Positions 8,095-16,381 of a DNA stretch of 64,000 bases are shown one piece after another. The position numbers were made by a program, and so were the translations under genes. Each line of letters opens with the position of its first letter. Position 1 is the stretch's first letter. This DNA is from QWQI01 sp964608915 (GTDB taxonomy: Bacteria > Planctomycetota > Planctomycetia > Isosphaerales > Isosphaeraceae): positions 73,936 through 137,935 of the forward strand of contig CAZSQA010000013.1 in assembly GCA_964608915.1 (NCBI GenBank), read 5' to 3'. The notes under the pieces were generated by a model. It saw nothing but the letters and a program-made list of their open reading frames with translations. It did no database searches and was not told where the DNA came from.

Positions 8095-9318
8095 ATGAAT
8101 CGTCGCCGAGCACTGTTCGGTTCGCTGTGGGCCAGTTGCGCGGCCCTCGTTTCGAAAACGTCGCACGCTCAATCGCCTCGCCCCAGCGGCGAAGGCGACC
8201 TGGAACCGGTTCGAAGCCGGAAAGTCGCGTTGACGCAAGAATCCCGCCCGCCGCGTCAGGCCCCCAAAAGCGATGATGCGGAAGAATCGCCTTCGGACGC
8301 CGCCGGGTTCGAGGAAGCCGGCCATCGCTGGATGAGTTACCCCATCTCGCGCTACATGGAACTGCCGCACGACCAGACGATCCCGCCCCAGAACGCGATC
8401 ATTGACTGGATCATCCGCCGCTACGGAACGGGCATCTGGCACGGGACGAAAGTCGCGGCTCTCGTCGCCGACAAAAAACAGGTCAAAGCCTACCATGACA
8501 GCAAAGTCCTCAAGCAGGTGGGCGAGATCGTCGAGCGATTCACCGACTCCACGGCCGACATTCTCAAGGTTCGCATCCGGTTCGTCGCCGCGGCTGACCC
8601 TCGCTGGCGTTACATGGTCCTGTCGCGGATGAATCTCCTCGGCGGCGGTCCCCAGGGGCAGCAGATCTGGACGATGAGCCTGACCGACGCCACCATGGCG
8701 ATCACCCAGATGCAGGTCTATCAGGGCTTCGAACTGCTCGCCGACCAGCAGGTTGAGATGATCAACGGCCAGAAGCTCACGATGTCGACGGGCGAGAAAA
8801 AGCCGTATAACCCGGGCCTCCAGCGCCAGGCAACAGCCAACAACCAGTCGACCGAAGCTTCGTTCAACCAGTTGACCGAAGGCGTCGCCCTCCAATTCAG
8901 CCCGCTGCTGACGTACGAAGGCAACGCCGTGGACGGTTCGATCGAGCTGAGCTGCAACACCGTCAAGACGATGATCAAGACACGTGTCCTGGCCGGCCGC
9001 GAACAAGGCGCGAACGAAGTGACCGTCGACGTGCCTGAAGTCGTTTCGAGCCGGTTGATTCAGACCGTGCGCTGGACGATTGGCCAGACGCTCGTGATCT
9101 CCGGCGGAATTCACCCCGGCATGCTGCTGAAGAACAAGAACGGCTTCCTTAACCTGCGAATCCCGGGCACCGTTCCGACTCAGACGGAGACCCTGGTGCT
9201 GATCGACGTCGAAACGCCGACCTCCCCTGCCCGTTCCGGTGGAGCCAACGGCAATTCGACGACCCTCCGCAGCGGCGGTTCCGGCTCGGTGAAGCCGATC
9301 GACGATTCGGAAAAATGA
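8095..9318 (+). CDS. Exported protein with secretin-like C-terminal region
   Basis: The 407-residue protein opens with MNRRRALFGSLWAS and a hydrophobic run ending SHAQ, a good signal peptide with Tat-like arginines. The middle part is unassigned. Residues 270-375 have the alternating pattern of a secretin core (LLTYEGNAVDGSIELS, then TLVISGGIHPGML and ETLVLIDVE near the end). A secretin would form an outer-membrane ring for protein or pilus export, but normal secretins are 500-700 residues with N-terminal domains not seen here. No type II secretion or pilus gene is adjacent. The resemblance is by eye and moderate; a plain conserved hypothetical is the alternative. Confidence 0.5.
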   Translation: MNRRRALFGSLWASCAALVSKTSHAQSPRPSGEGDLEPVRSRKVALTQESRPPRQAPKSDDAEESPSDAAGFEEAGHRWMSYPISRYMELPHDQTIPPQNAIIDWIIRRYGTGIWHGTKVAALVADKKQVKAYHDSKVLKQVGEIVERFTDSTADILKVRIRFVAAADPRWRYMVLSRMNLLGGGPQGQQIWTMSLTDATMAITQMQVYQGFELLADQQVEMINGQKLTMSTGEKKPYNPGLQRQATANNQSTEASFNQLTEGVALQFSPLLTYEGNAVDGSIELSCNTVKTMIKTRVLAGREQGANEVTVDVPEVVSSRLIQTVRWTIGQTLVISGGIHPGMLLKNKNGFLNLRIPGTVPTQTETLVLIDVETPTSPARSGGANGNSTTLRSGGSGSVKPIDDSEK

Positions 9319-9328
9319 CGGCGGATCG

Positions 9329-9359
9329 AAGCGGAAGCGGCAGCCCGCCTCTTCCGCTT
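9329..9359 (+). terminator. Hairpin after the secretin-like gene, possible terminator
   Basis: A perfect 9-bp stem (9329-9337 with 9351-9359) has a 13-base loop and begins 10 bases after the stop codon. It has no T-run after it, so intrinsic termination is uncertain. Confidence 0.4.
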
Positions 9360-9891
9360 GACCATCGAGCCATACCTATCAGTCAAATCAGCATTTGATC
9401 GAGAACGAAGAACTTCGATTGATAGTCTCGGATGCGAAAGAGGCAAGACGCCTCTTCCACAGAGGCAGCAATAAGAGAAGCGGCGTCACGAGTGTTCGCC
9501 ACACACATTGCATTTGCGCTGTCCGAAACGAGCCGGAAGCGTCAGTGACGGAACGAATTCAGCATCAATTGCCTTCGATTGGAGGTCATCGCCAGTGTTC
9601 GCTTCGGAGAGACTTACGTATCCAGCGTCCGCAAGAGAATGCTCTTGAGTAAACCTTTATTTCGCTTTCGCTTCCGGCTCGTTCTCCCTGTTCGGTCGAA
9701 TGAGCGAAGAGCAACCCCAGTTCCGAACAGGCGTGCGGCGCCCTGCTGCTTTCGCGTGCCTATCGAGCCTGGTCTGCCCAAAAAGAGGCCCGGAATTGAT
9801 TTTTCGTACTATTCAAGCCCTGACTATTGCGTGTCAAAAGATAGCATTATAAATTCGACGGCTGTCGACGTCATTTGGGAAGGGTTCGAAA
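9360..9891. other. Intergenic stretch without a supported gene
   Basis: About 530 bases of AT-richer sequence contain only short frames with no protein-like content. The composition resembles that of the orphan gene that follows, so the two may share a foreign or decayed origin. Confidence 0.5.
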
Positions 9892-10530
9892 ATGGACTGG
9901 AAAAGCATCGATCCTTGGGCGAATGCTTCGAAAGCGAATGTCCGATGGCTTTCCCGCAAGTCCGGGAGGAGAGAAGACGAATGCCGCGTTGCGCTTCTCG
10001 AATCGAATGGAGCGTTGATGGCCGCGCTGGCCAGGTTGGATCCCGTGAGGCAGTGGAACAAATTCCCGGATTGGTATTACCTCGGCCCTTATCTGCCAGT
10101 GCAAGATTCTGATCTCGATCTGCCGATTCGAGGGAACGACGCATTGAGCGATCACGACAAGGATAAGGAATCGGATCGGACAATCGACGGCGAAAGAATG
10201 ATCGCCCCGTTCAATGATGCGAATTCCATTTCCGAAACGCTGGGCATACTATTCGGGACCAGCGCTTACCCGCTGTTCGGAGTTAGATCCTATTTATTAC
10301 CGCAAACGAATCTTGCCAAAGCTTCGGACCGGCTTCGAGACAAGATCCGGCGCAGCAGGAACCCGGTGAAGAACTCATTCTTCGAAGATGCGATCCGCAT
10401 GATCGAACTGGCGAAAGACATGTTTTTCGATCGATGTTACGAAGAAGGTCGAAAGCTCGTGTGTTCGGCTGAGAAACTGATCGAAGAAGGAAACAGGCAG
10501 CGAAAACCTCCGAAGTCGTTCTCCGGATAA
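9892..10530 (+). CDS. Hypothetical protein with a possible N-terminal UBA-like motif
   Basis: The 212-residue protein has no recognised function. Codon use is less GC-biased than its neighbours. Residues 16-50 (VRWLSRKSGRREDECRVALL, then ESNGALMAALARLD) resemble the three-helix UBA fold found at the N-terminus of EF-Ts, where a similar acid/Asn-Gly pattern occurs. The rest is hydrophilic, with an acidic patch near residues 85-100 and a helical, Lys/Arg-rich C-terminus. It is soluble, with no signal or membrane segment. It runs convergently toward lptE on the other strand. It is probably expressed, but this is less certain than for its neighbours. Confidence 0.55.
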   Translation: MDWKSIDPWANASKANVRWLSRKSGRREDECRVALLESNGALMAALARLDPVRQWNKFPDWYYLGPYLPVQDSDLDLPIRGNDALSDHDKDKESDRTIDGERMIAPFNDANSISETLGILFGTSAYPLFGVRSYLLPQTNLAKASDRLRDKIRRSRNPVKNSFFEDAIRMIELAKDMFFDRCYEEGRKLVCSAEKLIEEGNRQRKPPKSFSG

Positions 10531-10533
10531 CGG

Positions 10534-10562
10534 GAAAAACCAGTGCCACGGCAAACGGCACT
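10534..10562 (-). terminator. Terminator at the end of the lptE operon
   Basis: Read on the minus strand, a 6-bp stem (10557-10562 with 10542-10547) is followed by GGTTTTTCCC. It lies about 25 bases beyond the lptE stop, between convergent genes. Confidence 0.55.
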
Positions 10563-10585
10563 TCGGACCGGGCTTTTGCCCAAAC

Positions 10586-11155
10586 TCACCACGGCTCTTC
10601 CATCATCGATGCGATCTGTTCGGCCATTTTCTGGCAGGCTTTCTGATAGGCCATCATCGAGGTGTCGCCGAATTCGGGGCTGAAGGTGACCGTCTCGCGC
10701 ATCGTCACGCTGCCGACGTCTTTCGGGTCGCTCGTGTTCTCGCGGTTGTCAGTCCAGCGCACGTTCACCACCAGGTCGGCCGAAAGCTGGCGCGGCAGGT
10801 TCTGCGGGTTTTCGACGATCAGGTTCTTGTCCGCGAAGATAACCTCGCCCGAAAGCGTGCTGTCCGCACCGTCGGGCGTGCCGACCACTTTGTAAGGCGT
10901 GCGTTTCTCGATTTCTTTGGCGACGGCCTCGGTGAGCATGAGGTTCAGGTCGCGCCGGAACGTCAGCGACCGGAAGATCGGCACGTACACCGTGCGGATC
11001 TCGCGGTTATACGGCGGCCTGACCGAGTAGCCGCAGCCGATCGACAGGATCGAGGGCAGTATGGCCGCGCCCCGAAGCCAGGCCCTGCGTGTGATGCGCA
11101 AGGATCGTGCTTCGCTGACGGTTCGCCGGGATTGGCTGGGTTCGAATGCGGTCAT
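10586..11155 (-). CDS. lptE: LptE-family LPS-assembly lipoprotein
   Basis: LptE is the lipoprotein partner of the LptD channel that places lipopolysaccharide in the outer leaflet of the outer membrane. The 189-residue protein has an arginine-rich leader (TRRAWLRGA, Tat-like) and a lipobox ending in Cys41 (LSIGCGYS). The mature start GCGYSVRPPY with VYVPIFRSLTFRRDLNLML is typical of the family: a Cys-Gly-Tyr followed by a conserved strand and helix. It starts 2 bases after the stop of the BamD-like gene, so the two are surely co-transcribed. LptD is not in the window. The assignment rests on family pattern. Confidence 0.8.
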   Translation of the reverse strand: MTAFEPSQSRRTVSEARSLRITRRAWLRGAAILPSILSIGCGYSVRPPYNREIRTVYVPIFRSLTFRRDLNLMLTEAVAKEIEKRTPYKVVGTPDGADSTLSGEVIFADKNLIVENPQNLPRQLSADLVVNVRWTDNRENTSDPKDVGSVTMRETVTFSPEFGDTSMMAYQKACQKMAEQIASMMEEPW

Positions 11156-11157
11156 GA

Positions 11158-12714
11158 TCAGGGTCCCAACATGCCGTTCGGGCCGCTCATTTGAGTCGGT
11201 GCGCCGGATGAGCCGCGGTTGATCGAAAGCGGATCGGCGGCACCGGGTTGCGTCATGATCTTCGAAGGCGCCGAGAACTTCCGGGGCATCTTGGCCACTT
11301 CGACCATCTGCTCACGGGCTTTCTCGGCCCAGACGCTGTTCGGATACTTCTGGATAACCTTGCCGAAGTAGAATTCGGCGCCCATGGCCTTGCCGGTCCG
11401 CCGGTAGTAATCGCCCACCATATAGGAGCGTTCGGCTTCCTGGTCGGTGATCAGGTCGAGCATGCGGTACAGCTTCTTCTGTTCCTCACGCGGCCTGTCC
11501 GGATAGTTCGCCAAGGTCTGCTGGATCAGCTCCCGCGCTTTTTCCAGGCTCTGGGCATCGTATTCGGGGCCGATGTAGGAATTGATCTTGGCCAGGATGG
11601 CTTTCTCCTGAGCCTCGCGGAACATGGGGCTCTTGGGGAAGTCGCTCAGGAACTGGTCGTAGTAGACGGACGACGTTTCGTAGTCATGTGCCTGAAAGTA
11701 GGCATCTGCGAGCAGAAGCGTGGCATCGTCGGCCAGCGGGCCGGTCGGGTCGTGGTGCCGTACGTGTTCGAGCGCTGCGAAGGCATGGCCGCGCACGTCG
11801 ACACTGGGCAACATGCCCGATAGGCGTGCATACCAGGGCATTTTTTCCAGCGGCACGGGCAGATCGGTGGCGATTTTCACTTCCGAACCGGCGCCGGCGT
11901 CGGCTGACGAATCCTCGGTCGAGACTTTCTTGACTCCGTCGTCCCTGTCTTTCGAATCGGCGGGCTTCGCGGGCGTGTCGGTGCCAGGCACGGCAGGCGT
12001 CATCAGTTGCGGGCCTTTGTCGCGAAATGCGCCTGGCGTCATCGAGACGGAATTCTCTTCGGCACGATTGGGCACGTTCATACCCGCCGCGGCCAGCCAC
12101 TGGCGGGAGATGGCGTATTCCCGTTCGACGACCCTGTCCAGGTAGCGGGTGCCCGGATAATCGGCCACGAGCTGTTCGTAAGCGTTGTGTGCGGTGACGA
12201 AATCGCTATTCTGAAACGCACATTCCGCGACGTAGAACTGGGCCGATTCACCGAAGGGAGTGCCCTTGCGGCGTTTGGCCAGCCGTGCGAAGGTCTTTTT
12301 CGCCGAGGAAAACTGGCCCTGCTGGAAGGCCTTTTCGGCACCTTCGAACTCGGCCTCGGTTTCCGGGTCAGCCTTCACCTGCTGCAGCTTCCAGTTATCG
12401 CGGCTGGTGGTTTTCTTGAGCGAATCGGCGGCGACTTCGGCGGCGTTGGTCTTTGACTGGGATTTGTCCTTGCCGCGCAGATAATCGACCACGCCGAGCG
12501 GCCCGAAGCGTTCCTTCGTGCCCCTGGCGGCATCGTATTCTTCGTCGGAGATGCCCTTGGCGATGCCCTGGTCGCGGGTCATCGACCACCTCGACCAGAC
12601 GGAAGTCGCGCCGCTGGCGCAACCCGACAAGCCCATGGTCATTGCCACGATCAATGTCTTCGCGAAACCGCGATATCGGTCGAATTCGCGCATCCTTGCG
12701 CTTTCTGAATACAT
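11158..12714 (-). CDS. BamD-like TPR lipoprotein (outer-membrane assembly)
   Basis: The 518-residue protein has a lipoprotein leader with Cys32 (MGLSGCAS). Tetratricopeptide-type repeats occupy about residues 100-210 and 310-470, including AEKAFQQGQFSSAKKTFARL, FYVAECAFQNSDFVTAHNAY and FYFGKVIQKYPNSVWAEKAR. This arrangement matches BamD/YfiO and related outer-membrane assembly lipoproteins, although it is about twice BamD's length and is split by a Pro/Ser/Asp-rich linker at about residues 220-285. ATG 12714 is chosen because GAAGGA lies 8 bases upstream; ATG 12693 is an alternative. It sits between recO and lptE. A role in envelope biogenesis is inferred from fold and neighbours. Confidence 0.75.
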   Translation of the reverse strand: MYSESARMREFDRYRGFAKTLIVAMTMGLSGCASGATSVWSRWSMTRDQGIAKGISDEEYDAARGTKERFGPLGVVDYLRGKDKSQSKTNAAEVAADSLKKTTSRDNWKLQQVKADPETEAEFEGAEKAFQQGQFSSAKKTFARLAKRRKGTPFGESAQFYVAECAFQNSDFVTAHNAYEQLVADYPGTRYLDRVVEREYAISRQWLAAAGMNVPNRAEENSVSMTPGAFRDKGPQLMTPAVPGTDTPAKPADSKDRDDGVKKVSTEDSSADAGAGSEVKIATDLPVPLEKMPWYARLSGMLPSVDVRGHAFAALEHVRHHDPTGPLADDATLLLADAYFQAHDYETSSVYYDQFLSDFPKSPMFREAQEKAILAKINSYIGPEYDAQSLEKARELIQQTLANYPDRPREEQKKLYRMLDLITDQEAERSYMVGDYYRRTGKAMGAEFYFGKVIQKYPNSVWAEKAREQMVEVAKMPRKFSAPSKIMTQPGAADPLSINRGSSGAPTQMSGPNGMLGP

Positions 12715-12809
12715 GGGAGCGATCCTTCGCCACCACTGGCCGATGATTGGACTGGTACGATCGATCCGGAGCCGGCGAACCTGACGCGACTTGCGAATCC
12801 CCGGGCCTT

Positions 12810-13571
12810 TCAGCCGATCGCTTCGCCGTGCAGGTATCTGTGCATTCGTGGCCTCCGGCCCAGAAGGTGGCAAATGACGGCTGACATGACGTCGCGTGCG
12901 GCGGCTTCGTCCCTGTAGGACCCCGCCGTGCGCCACTCCTGTCCTGGCCGGCTCAAATGCCCGAAAAGTTCGAGCGTCGATCGCGTGAGAGTCGCGACAT
13001 GCGGCTGACCGTTGCGGCAATCCCGGCACAAGACCCCGCCCACGGCGAGCCCGAAGGCGACACGATCGCTCGCCTGAGCGATCGCCGACTCCGAACCGCA
13101 GTGCACGCAATGATCCAGACTCGGCATCAATCCCAGCTCCCGCAACATGGCCAATTCGAAGCGAAGGACACGGCGTCGCAGCAGTTCCGGGTCCGTCATG
13201 TTCCTGAGCGTGATCACCGCCGCTTCGAACAACTTCGGGTGCGGGTCGTGGGAGTGAGTCAAGTCATTCAGCAATTCGGCGACGTAACACCCGGCGAACA
13301 TGGCCGGAAGGTTTTGCCGCAGCGAGCCGAACCGTTCGACGAGCATCGCTTCCGTGAGCAAGTCGAGCGAGTCTCCGCTTTTTCGCAGCAACACAATATC
13401 GCACACCGACAATAGGTCAAGGCCATTTTCGAAAGGGCTTTTCAGTCGCCGCGAACCCTGTGCCAGGGCGTCGACCCGGCCCAGCTCACGGGTGAACAGC
13501 GTGAAGATCCGGCTCGTGTTGAACACGTCCGTGGCACGAATGACCAGAGCCTTACACCGTACGGACGACAC
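12810..13571 (-). CDS. recO: DNA repair protein RecO
   Basis: RecO helps load RecA on SSB-coated single-stranded DNA in the RecFOR pathway. The 253-residue protein has the N-terminal OB-fold start (KALVIRATDVFNTSRIFTLF) and a later four-cysteine zinc site (CVHCG and CRDC, around residues 156-184). Length is normal. It begins 2 bases after the ybeY stop, in the conserved ybeY-recO order. No frame damage is seen. Confidence 0.9.
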   Translation of the reverse strand: MSSVRCKALVIRATDVFNTSRIFTLFTRELGRVDALAQGSRRLKSPFENGLDLLSVCDIVLLRKSGDSLDLLTEAMLVERFGSLRQNLPAMFAGCYVAELLNDLTHSHDPHPKLFEAAVITLRNMTDPELLRRRVLRFELAMLRELGLMPSLDHCVHCGSESAIAQASDRVAFGLAVGGVLCRDCRNGQPHVATLTRSTLELFGHLSRPGQEWRTAGSYRDEAAARDVMSAVICHLLGRRPRMHRYLHGEAIG

Positions 13572-13573
13572 CT

Positions 13574-14071
13574 TCAGCTCCGTGTTTCAGGGGTGTCGTC
13601 GTGTTCGAACCGGCCTTTGGGTATCATCGCGCCGACGGCCCGCAGCACGTCGTATTCGCGCTGCTTCATGGCCTGGAAGTCGTCGGCGGAAAGGTCGTCC
13701 TGTCCGGTCAGGTGCAGCAGCCCGTGCGCGGCGTAGAGGGCGATTTCGTCGAACGGTTCATCGCCGTTTTCACTGGCGACACGCGCGGCCCAGGGGGCGG
13801 AGATCACGAGTTCGCCCTCGAGGTGCTCGTCGCCAGGCTCTGACACCGGAAACGTGATGATATCCGTCGGCCCTTCGTGACCGAGGTGACGCATGTTCAG
13901 TTCGGCGATCTCGCGATCGTCGACGATGAGCACGTGCAGCTCAGCCGATGCGATGCGCAAATGCTTGATCATGCTCAGGATCAGCGATTCGAGGCGGCGG
14001 GCGTCGAGCGGCTCGGACCTTTGCCGGTCGTGGACATAAACGGTGTGGGTGTCCGGATCGGCGTGATGCAT
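13574..14071 (-). CDS. ybeY: Endoribonuclease YbeY (rRNA maturation factor)
   Basis: YbeY is a metal-dependent endoribonuclease needed for 16S rRNA 3' processing and ribosome quality control. The 165-residue protein shows ELNMRHLGHEGPTDIITFP and the zinc motif HGLLHLTGQDD. The third ligand, usually histidine in H-x3-H-x5-H, appears as Asp here, which may be a lineage variant. The start at 14071 is 5 bases after the stop of the PgpH-like gene; a longer frame would overlap that gene. It lies just before recO, as in many bacteria. Confidence 0.9.
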   Translation of the reverse strand: MHHADPDTHTVYVHDRQRSEPLDARRLESLILSMIKHLRIASAELHVLIVDDREIAELNMRHLGHEGPTDIITFPVSEPGDEHLEGELVISAPWAARVASENGDEPFDEIALYAAHGLLHLTGQDDLSADDFQAMKQREYDVLRAVGAMIPKGRFEHDDTPETRS

Positions 14072-14076
14072 GGGGG

Positions 14077-16317
14077 TCAGGCCGATTTGGCTTCCGGATA
14101 GGTGATACGGAGGTGATAAAGCCCCATCAGCGACACGGTCAGGCTTTTTTTGATCGCGGCGAGTTCCTTGAGCGTCAGCCCGCATTCGTCGAACTGACCG
14201 TCATGGATGCGTTTGTTGGTCAATTCGTCGACGAGAGCTTCGAGGCGGGCCGGCGTCGGATCCGACAGCGTTCTGCTGGCCGATTCGACGGCGTCGCAGA
14301 TCATCAGGATGGCGGCCTCCTTCGACTTCGGCGTTGGCCCGGGATATCGAAACGCGCTTTCGTGAATACCGACCGGGTCGATGGCCGATGCGTCACGCTT
14401 GGCTGCTTCGCGATAGAAATATTCGACGAGCGTCGTGCCGTGATGTTGCAGGATCAGGTCCAGAATCGGTTCGGGAAGGTTGTGTTCCCGGCCCAGTTCA
14501 TAGCCGTCCTTCACATGGCCGATGATGATCATCGTACTGATGGCGGGTTTCAGGTTGTCGTGCTTACTCGCCTGACCCCGAGGCTGGTTTTCGATGAAAT
14601 ATTCGGGTTTGACCATCTTGCCGATGTCGTGGAAGTAAGCCCCCACGCGGACCAGCAGCGCATTGGCCCCGATGGCTTCGGCCGCCGATTCGGCCAGAAC
14701 GCCGACGGTCATCGAGTGATTGTACGTGCCGGGGGCCCGCTGCACGAGTTCCTGCAGCAGCGGATGCCGGGCCTGGCCCAGTTCCAGCAGGCTGATACCC
14801 GTGATGAGGCCGAGGTAAGACTCGAGAAACGGCAGAATTCCACCAAGGAAAAACCCGGCCATGATGCCCCAGACGCCACGCCACAGGCTCGTGGCCAGGA
14901 TGAGGTCGAGCGGGTCACTCTGCCAGAGACCGGCAACCCAGGTCAGCAGGAAGAAGGCTGTGCCGATCGTCGTGCCGACTTTGATGAGCTTCGTTCGCGA
15001 ACGCACGTCGCCAAGAGTGACGATACCGGCCGTAGTTCCCGCCGCCAGGACGATCAGCTCGTCGATGCCGGCCCCGAGGGCCAGACATGTGAGAAGCGAA
15101 AGCCCCAGGGTGAACATGATCGCCACGTCCATACCGAAGGCGATCGTCACCACCATCCCGCACACGGCCACGGGCAGCGCCTCGGCGTCCCAGCTCTGAA
15201 TCGTCAGAACCCGCATGGCGGCCAGGCTGATGTTGATCAACAGGCATAACAGCAAGATTTTCGAAGAGTCTCCGGCCAGCCGGGGCTCGTTGCACGCGAG
15301 GTAGTAGCCGAAAAGCGCGTAAAGCGAGATGCAAAGCCCGAAGGCTGCGAGCCAGCGTTCGAAAATGTCCGAAAACGAGAGCTGTGAGACGTATCTTTCG
15401 TGTTCCAGGCGAAGCAGGTCGAGCGTTTCGGCGTCGATCGGCTGATTCTGCTGCACGATCAGGTCGCCGACCTTGAACGGGTCGAAAATGTCCTGAACTT
15501 CGGCCCGGGCCTGTTCCCTGGCTCGCAGCGTTTCCCGCTCGTCGTAGGTCAGTGTCGGTACGCCGGCCAGTTTGTCGTCGAGCAGGTCGAAAAGCCGCTG
15601 ACCGAGTTCCGGCGGACGGAAGCTCGAAACGAAATGGCTGGCGAATTCGCTCTCCTGGCGAGAGAGGCGGTCTGGCGAGACTTTGTCGCGGGTCACGATG
15701 CGCGATCGCTGCTCCGGCTCGTTTTCGAGACGGATCGCGAACTGAGTCGCGTTCTGGTCGATGCGCGGCAACGGCGCGGAGCCTAGAATCCCTTCGCGGA
15801 GGATCGGGTTGAACGCTTCGCGCAGCTCTCGGGCGAACTGGTCGCGCCGCTCGGGAATGTCGTTGGCCTCACGCAGGTTTTCGAAAAGTGCTTTGGAGAT
15901 CATGCCCCAGGACTGAATCAGGTTCGGAGGCAATTCTTCGACCTGGTGCACTTTTCCGGCCGCGGCGCCAAGGTCTTCCAGCGACTTGATGAGATTCTCG
16001 ATCGGTCTGGGATCATGGATCATCCGCGGAGCGACACCGTCCTCGCGAATCTGGCGTAGAGCGTTGGATCGCAAGATGTTGCGGCGCTGAATTTCGTCCA
16101 CGTTAAGGCGCAAGTCCCGGCTGGGCCGCTGACCCAGACGGAAGCCGAAGGTCGGGCCCTTGCCGTGCACAAGAACGGCAGAAACCAGGCAGGATGCCGC
16201 CATGATCAGGATTCGGAGACGGCGATCGCGATGCCGGCTCGACCTGTCGGAACCGAAGTCCACCTGGGTCTGACGGATGGGCCGTGCGAGTTTCTGGCGT
16301 CGTCTCGGAAGGTTCAT
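14077..16317 (-). CDS. 7TM-HD domain phosphohydrolase (PgpH/YqfF-like)
   Basis: The 746-residue protein has an N-terminal membrane segment, a large extracytoplasmic domain to about residue 320, seven hydrophobic segments (about 320-490) and a C-terminal HD domain. The HD residues are visible as His534 (YNHSMTVGVLAESAAEAIG) and His563-Asp564 (YFHDIGK). PgpH of Listeria hydrolyses cyclic di-AMP and has this architecture. Here it stands between phoH and ybeY, the classical phoH-yqfF-ybeY order. No diadenylate cyclase is seen in the window, so the nucleotide substrate is inferred. Confidence 0.9.
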   Translation of the reverse strand: MNLPRRRQKLARPIRQTQVDFGSDRSSRHRDRRLRILIMAASCLVSAVLVHGKGPTFGFRLGQRPSRDLRLNVDEIQRRNILRSNALRQIREDGVAPRMIHDPRPIENLIKSLEDLGAAAGKVHQVEELPPNLIQSWGMISKALFENLREANDIPERRDQFARELREAFNPILREGILGSAPLPRIDQNATQFAIRLENEPEQRSRIVTRDKVSPDRLSRQESEFASHFVSSFRPPELGQRLFDLLDDKLAGVPTLTYDERETLRAREQARAEVQDIFDPFKVGDLIVQQNQPIDAETLDLLRLEHERYVSQLSFSDIFERWLAAFGLCISLYALFGYYLACNEPRLAGDSSKILLLCLLINISLAAMRVLTIQSWDAEALPVAVCGMVVTIAFGMDVAIMFTLGLSLLTCLALGAGIDELIVLAAGTTAGIVTLGDVRSRTKLIKVGTTIGTAFFLLTWVAGLWQSDPLDLILATSLWRGVWGIMAGFFLGGILPFLESYLGLITGISLLELGQARHPLLQELVQRAPGTYNHSMTVGVLAESAAEAIGANALLVRVGAYFHDIGKMVKPEYFIENQPRGQASKHDNLKPAISTMIIIGHVKDGYELGREHNLPEPILDLILQHHGTTLVEYFYREAAKRDASAIDPVGIHESAFRYPGPTPKSKEAAILMICDAVESASRTLSDPTPARLEALVDELTNKRIHDGQFDECGLTLKELAAIKKSLTVSLMGLYHLRITYPEAKSA

Positions 16318-16381
16318 GGGGCTGACTGGTTGCGGAGTCCTGTGGGGCCGGACCGTACCGAAAGCCGGTTCGCCGCTCCGG

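Noticed and set aside
12715..13110. Possible N-terminal extension of the BamD-like gene
   Set aside because: It would overlap recO and precede the lipoprotein signal, which must be N-terminal.
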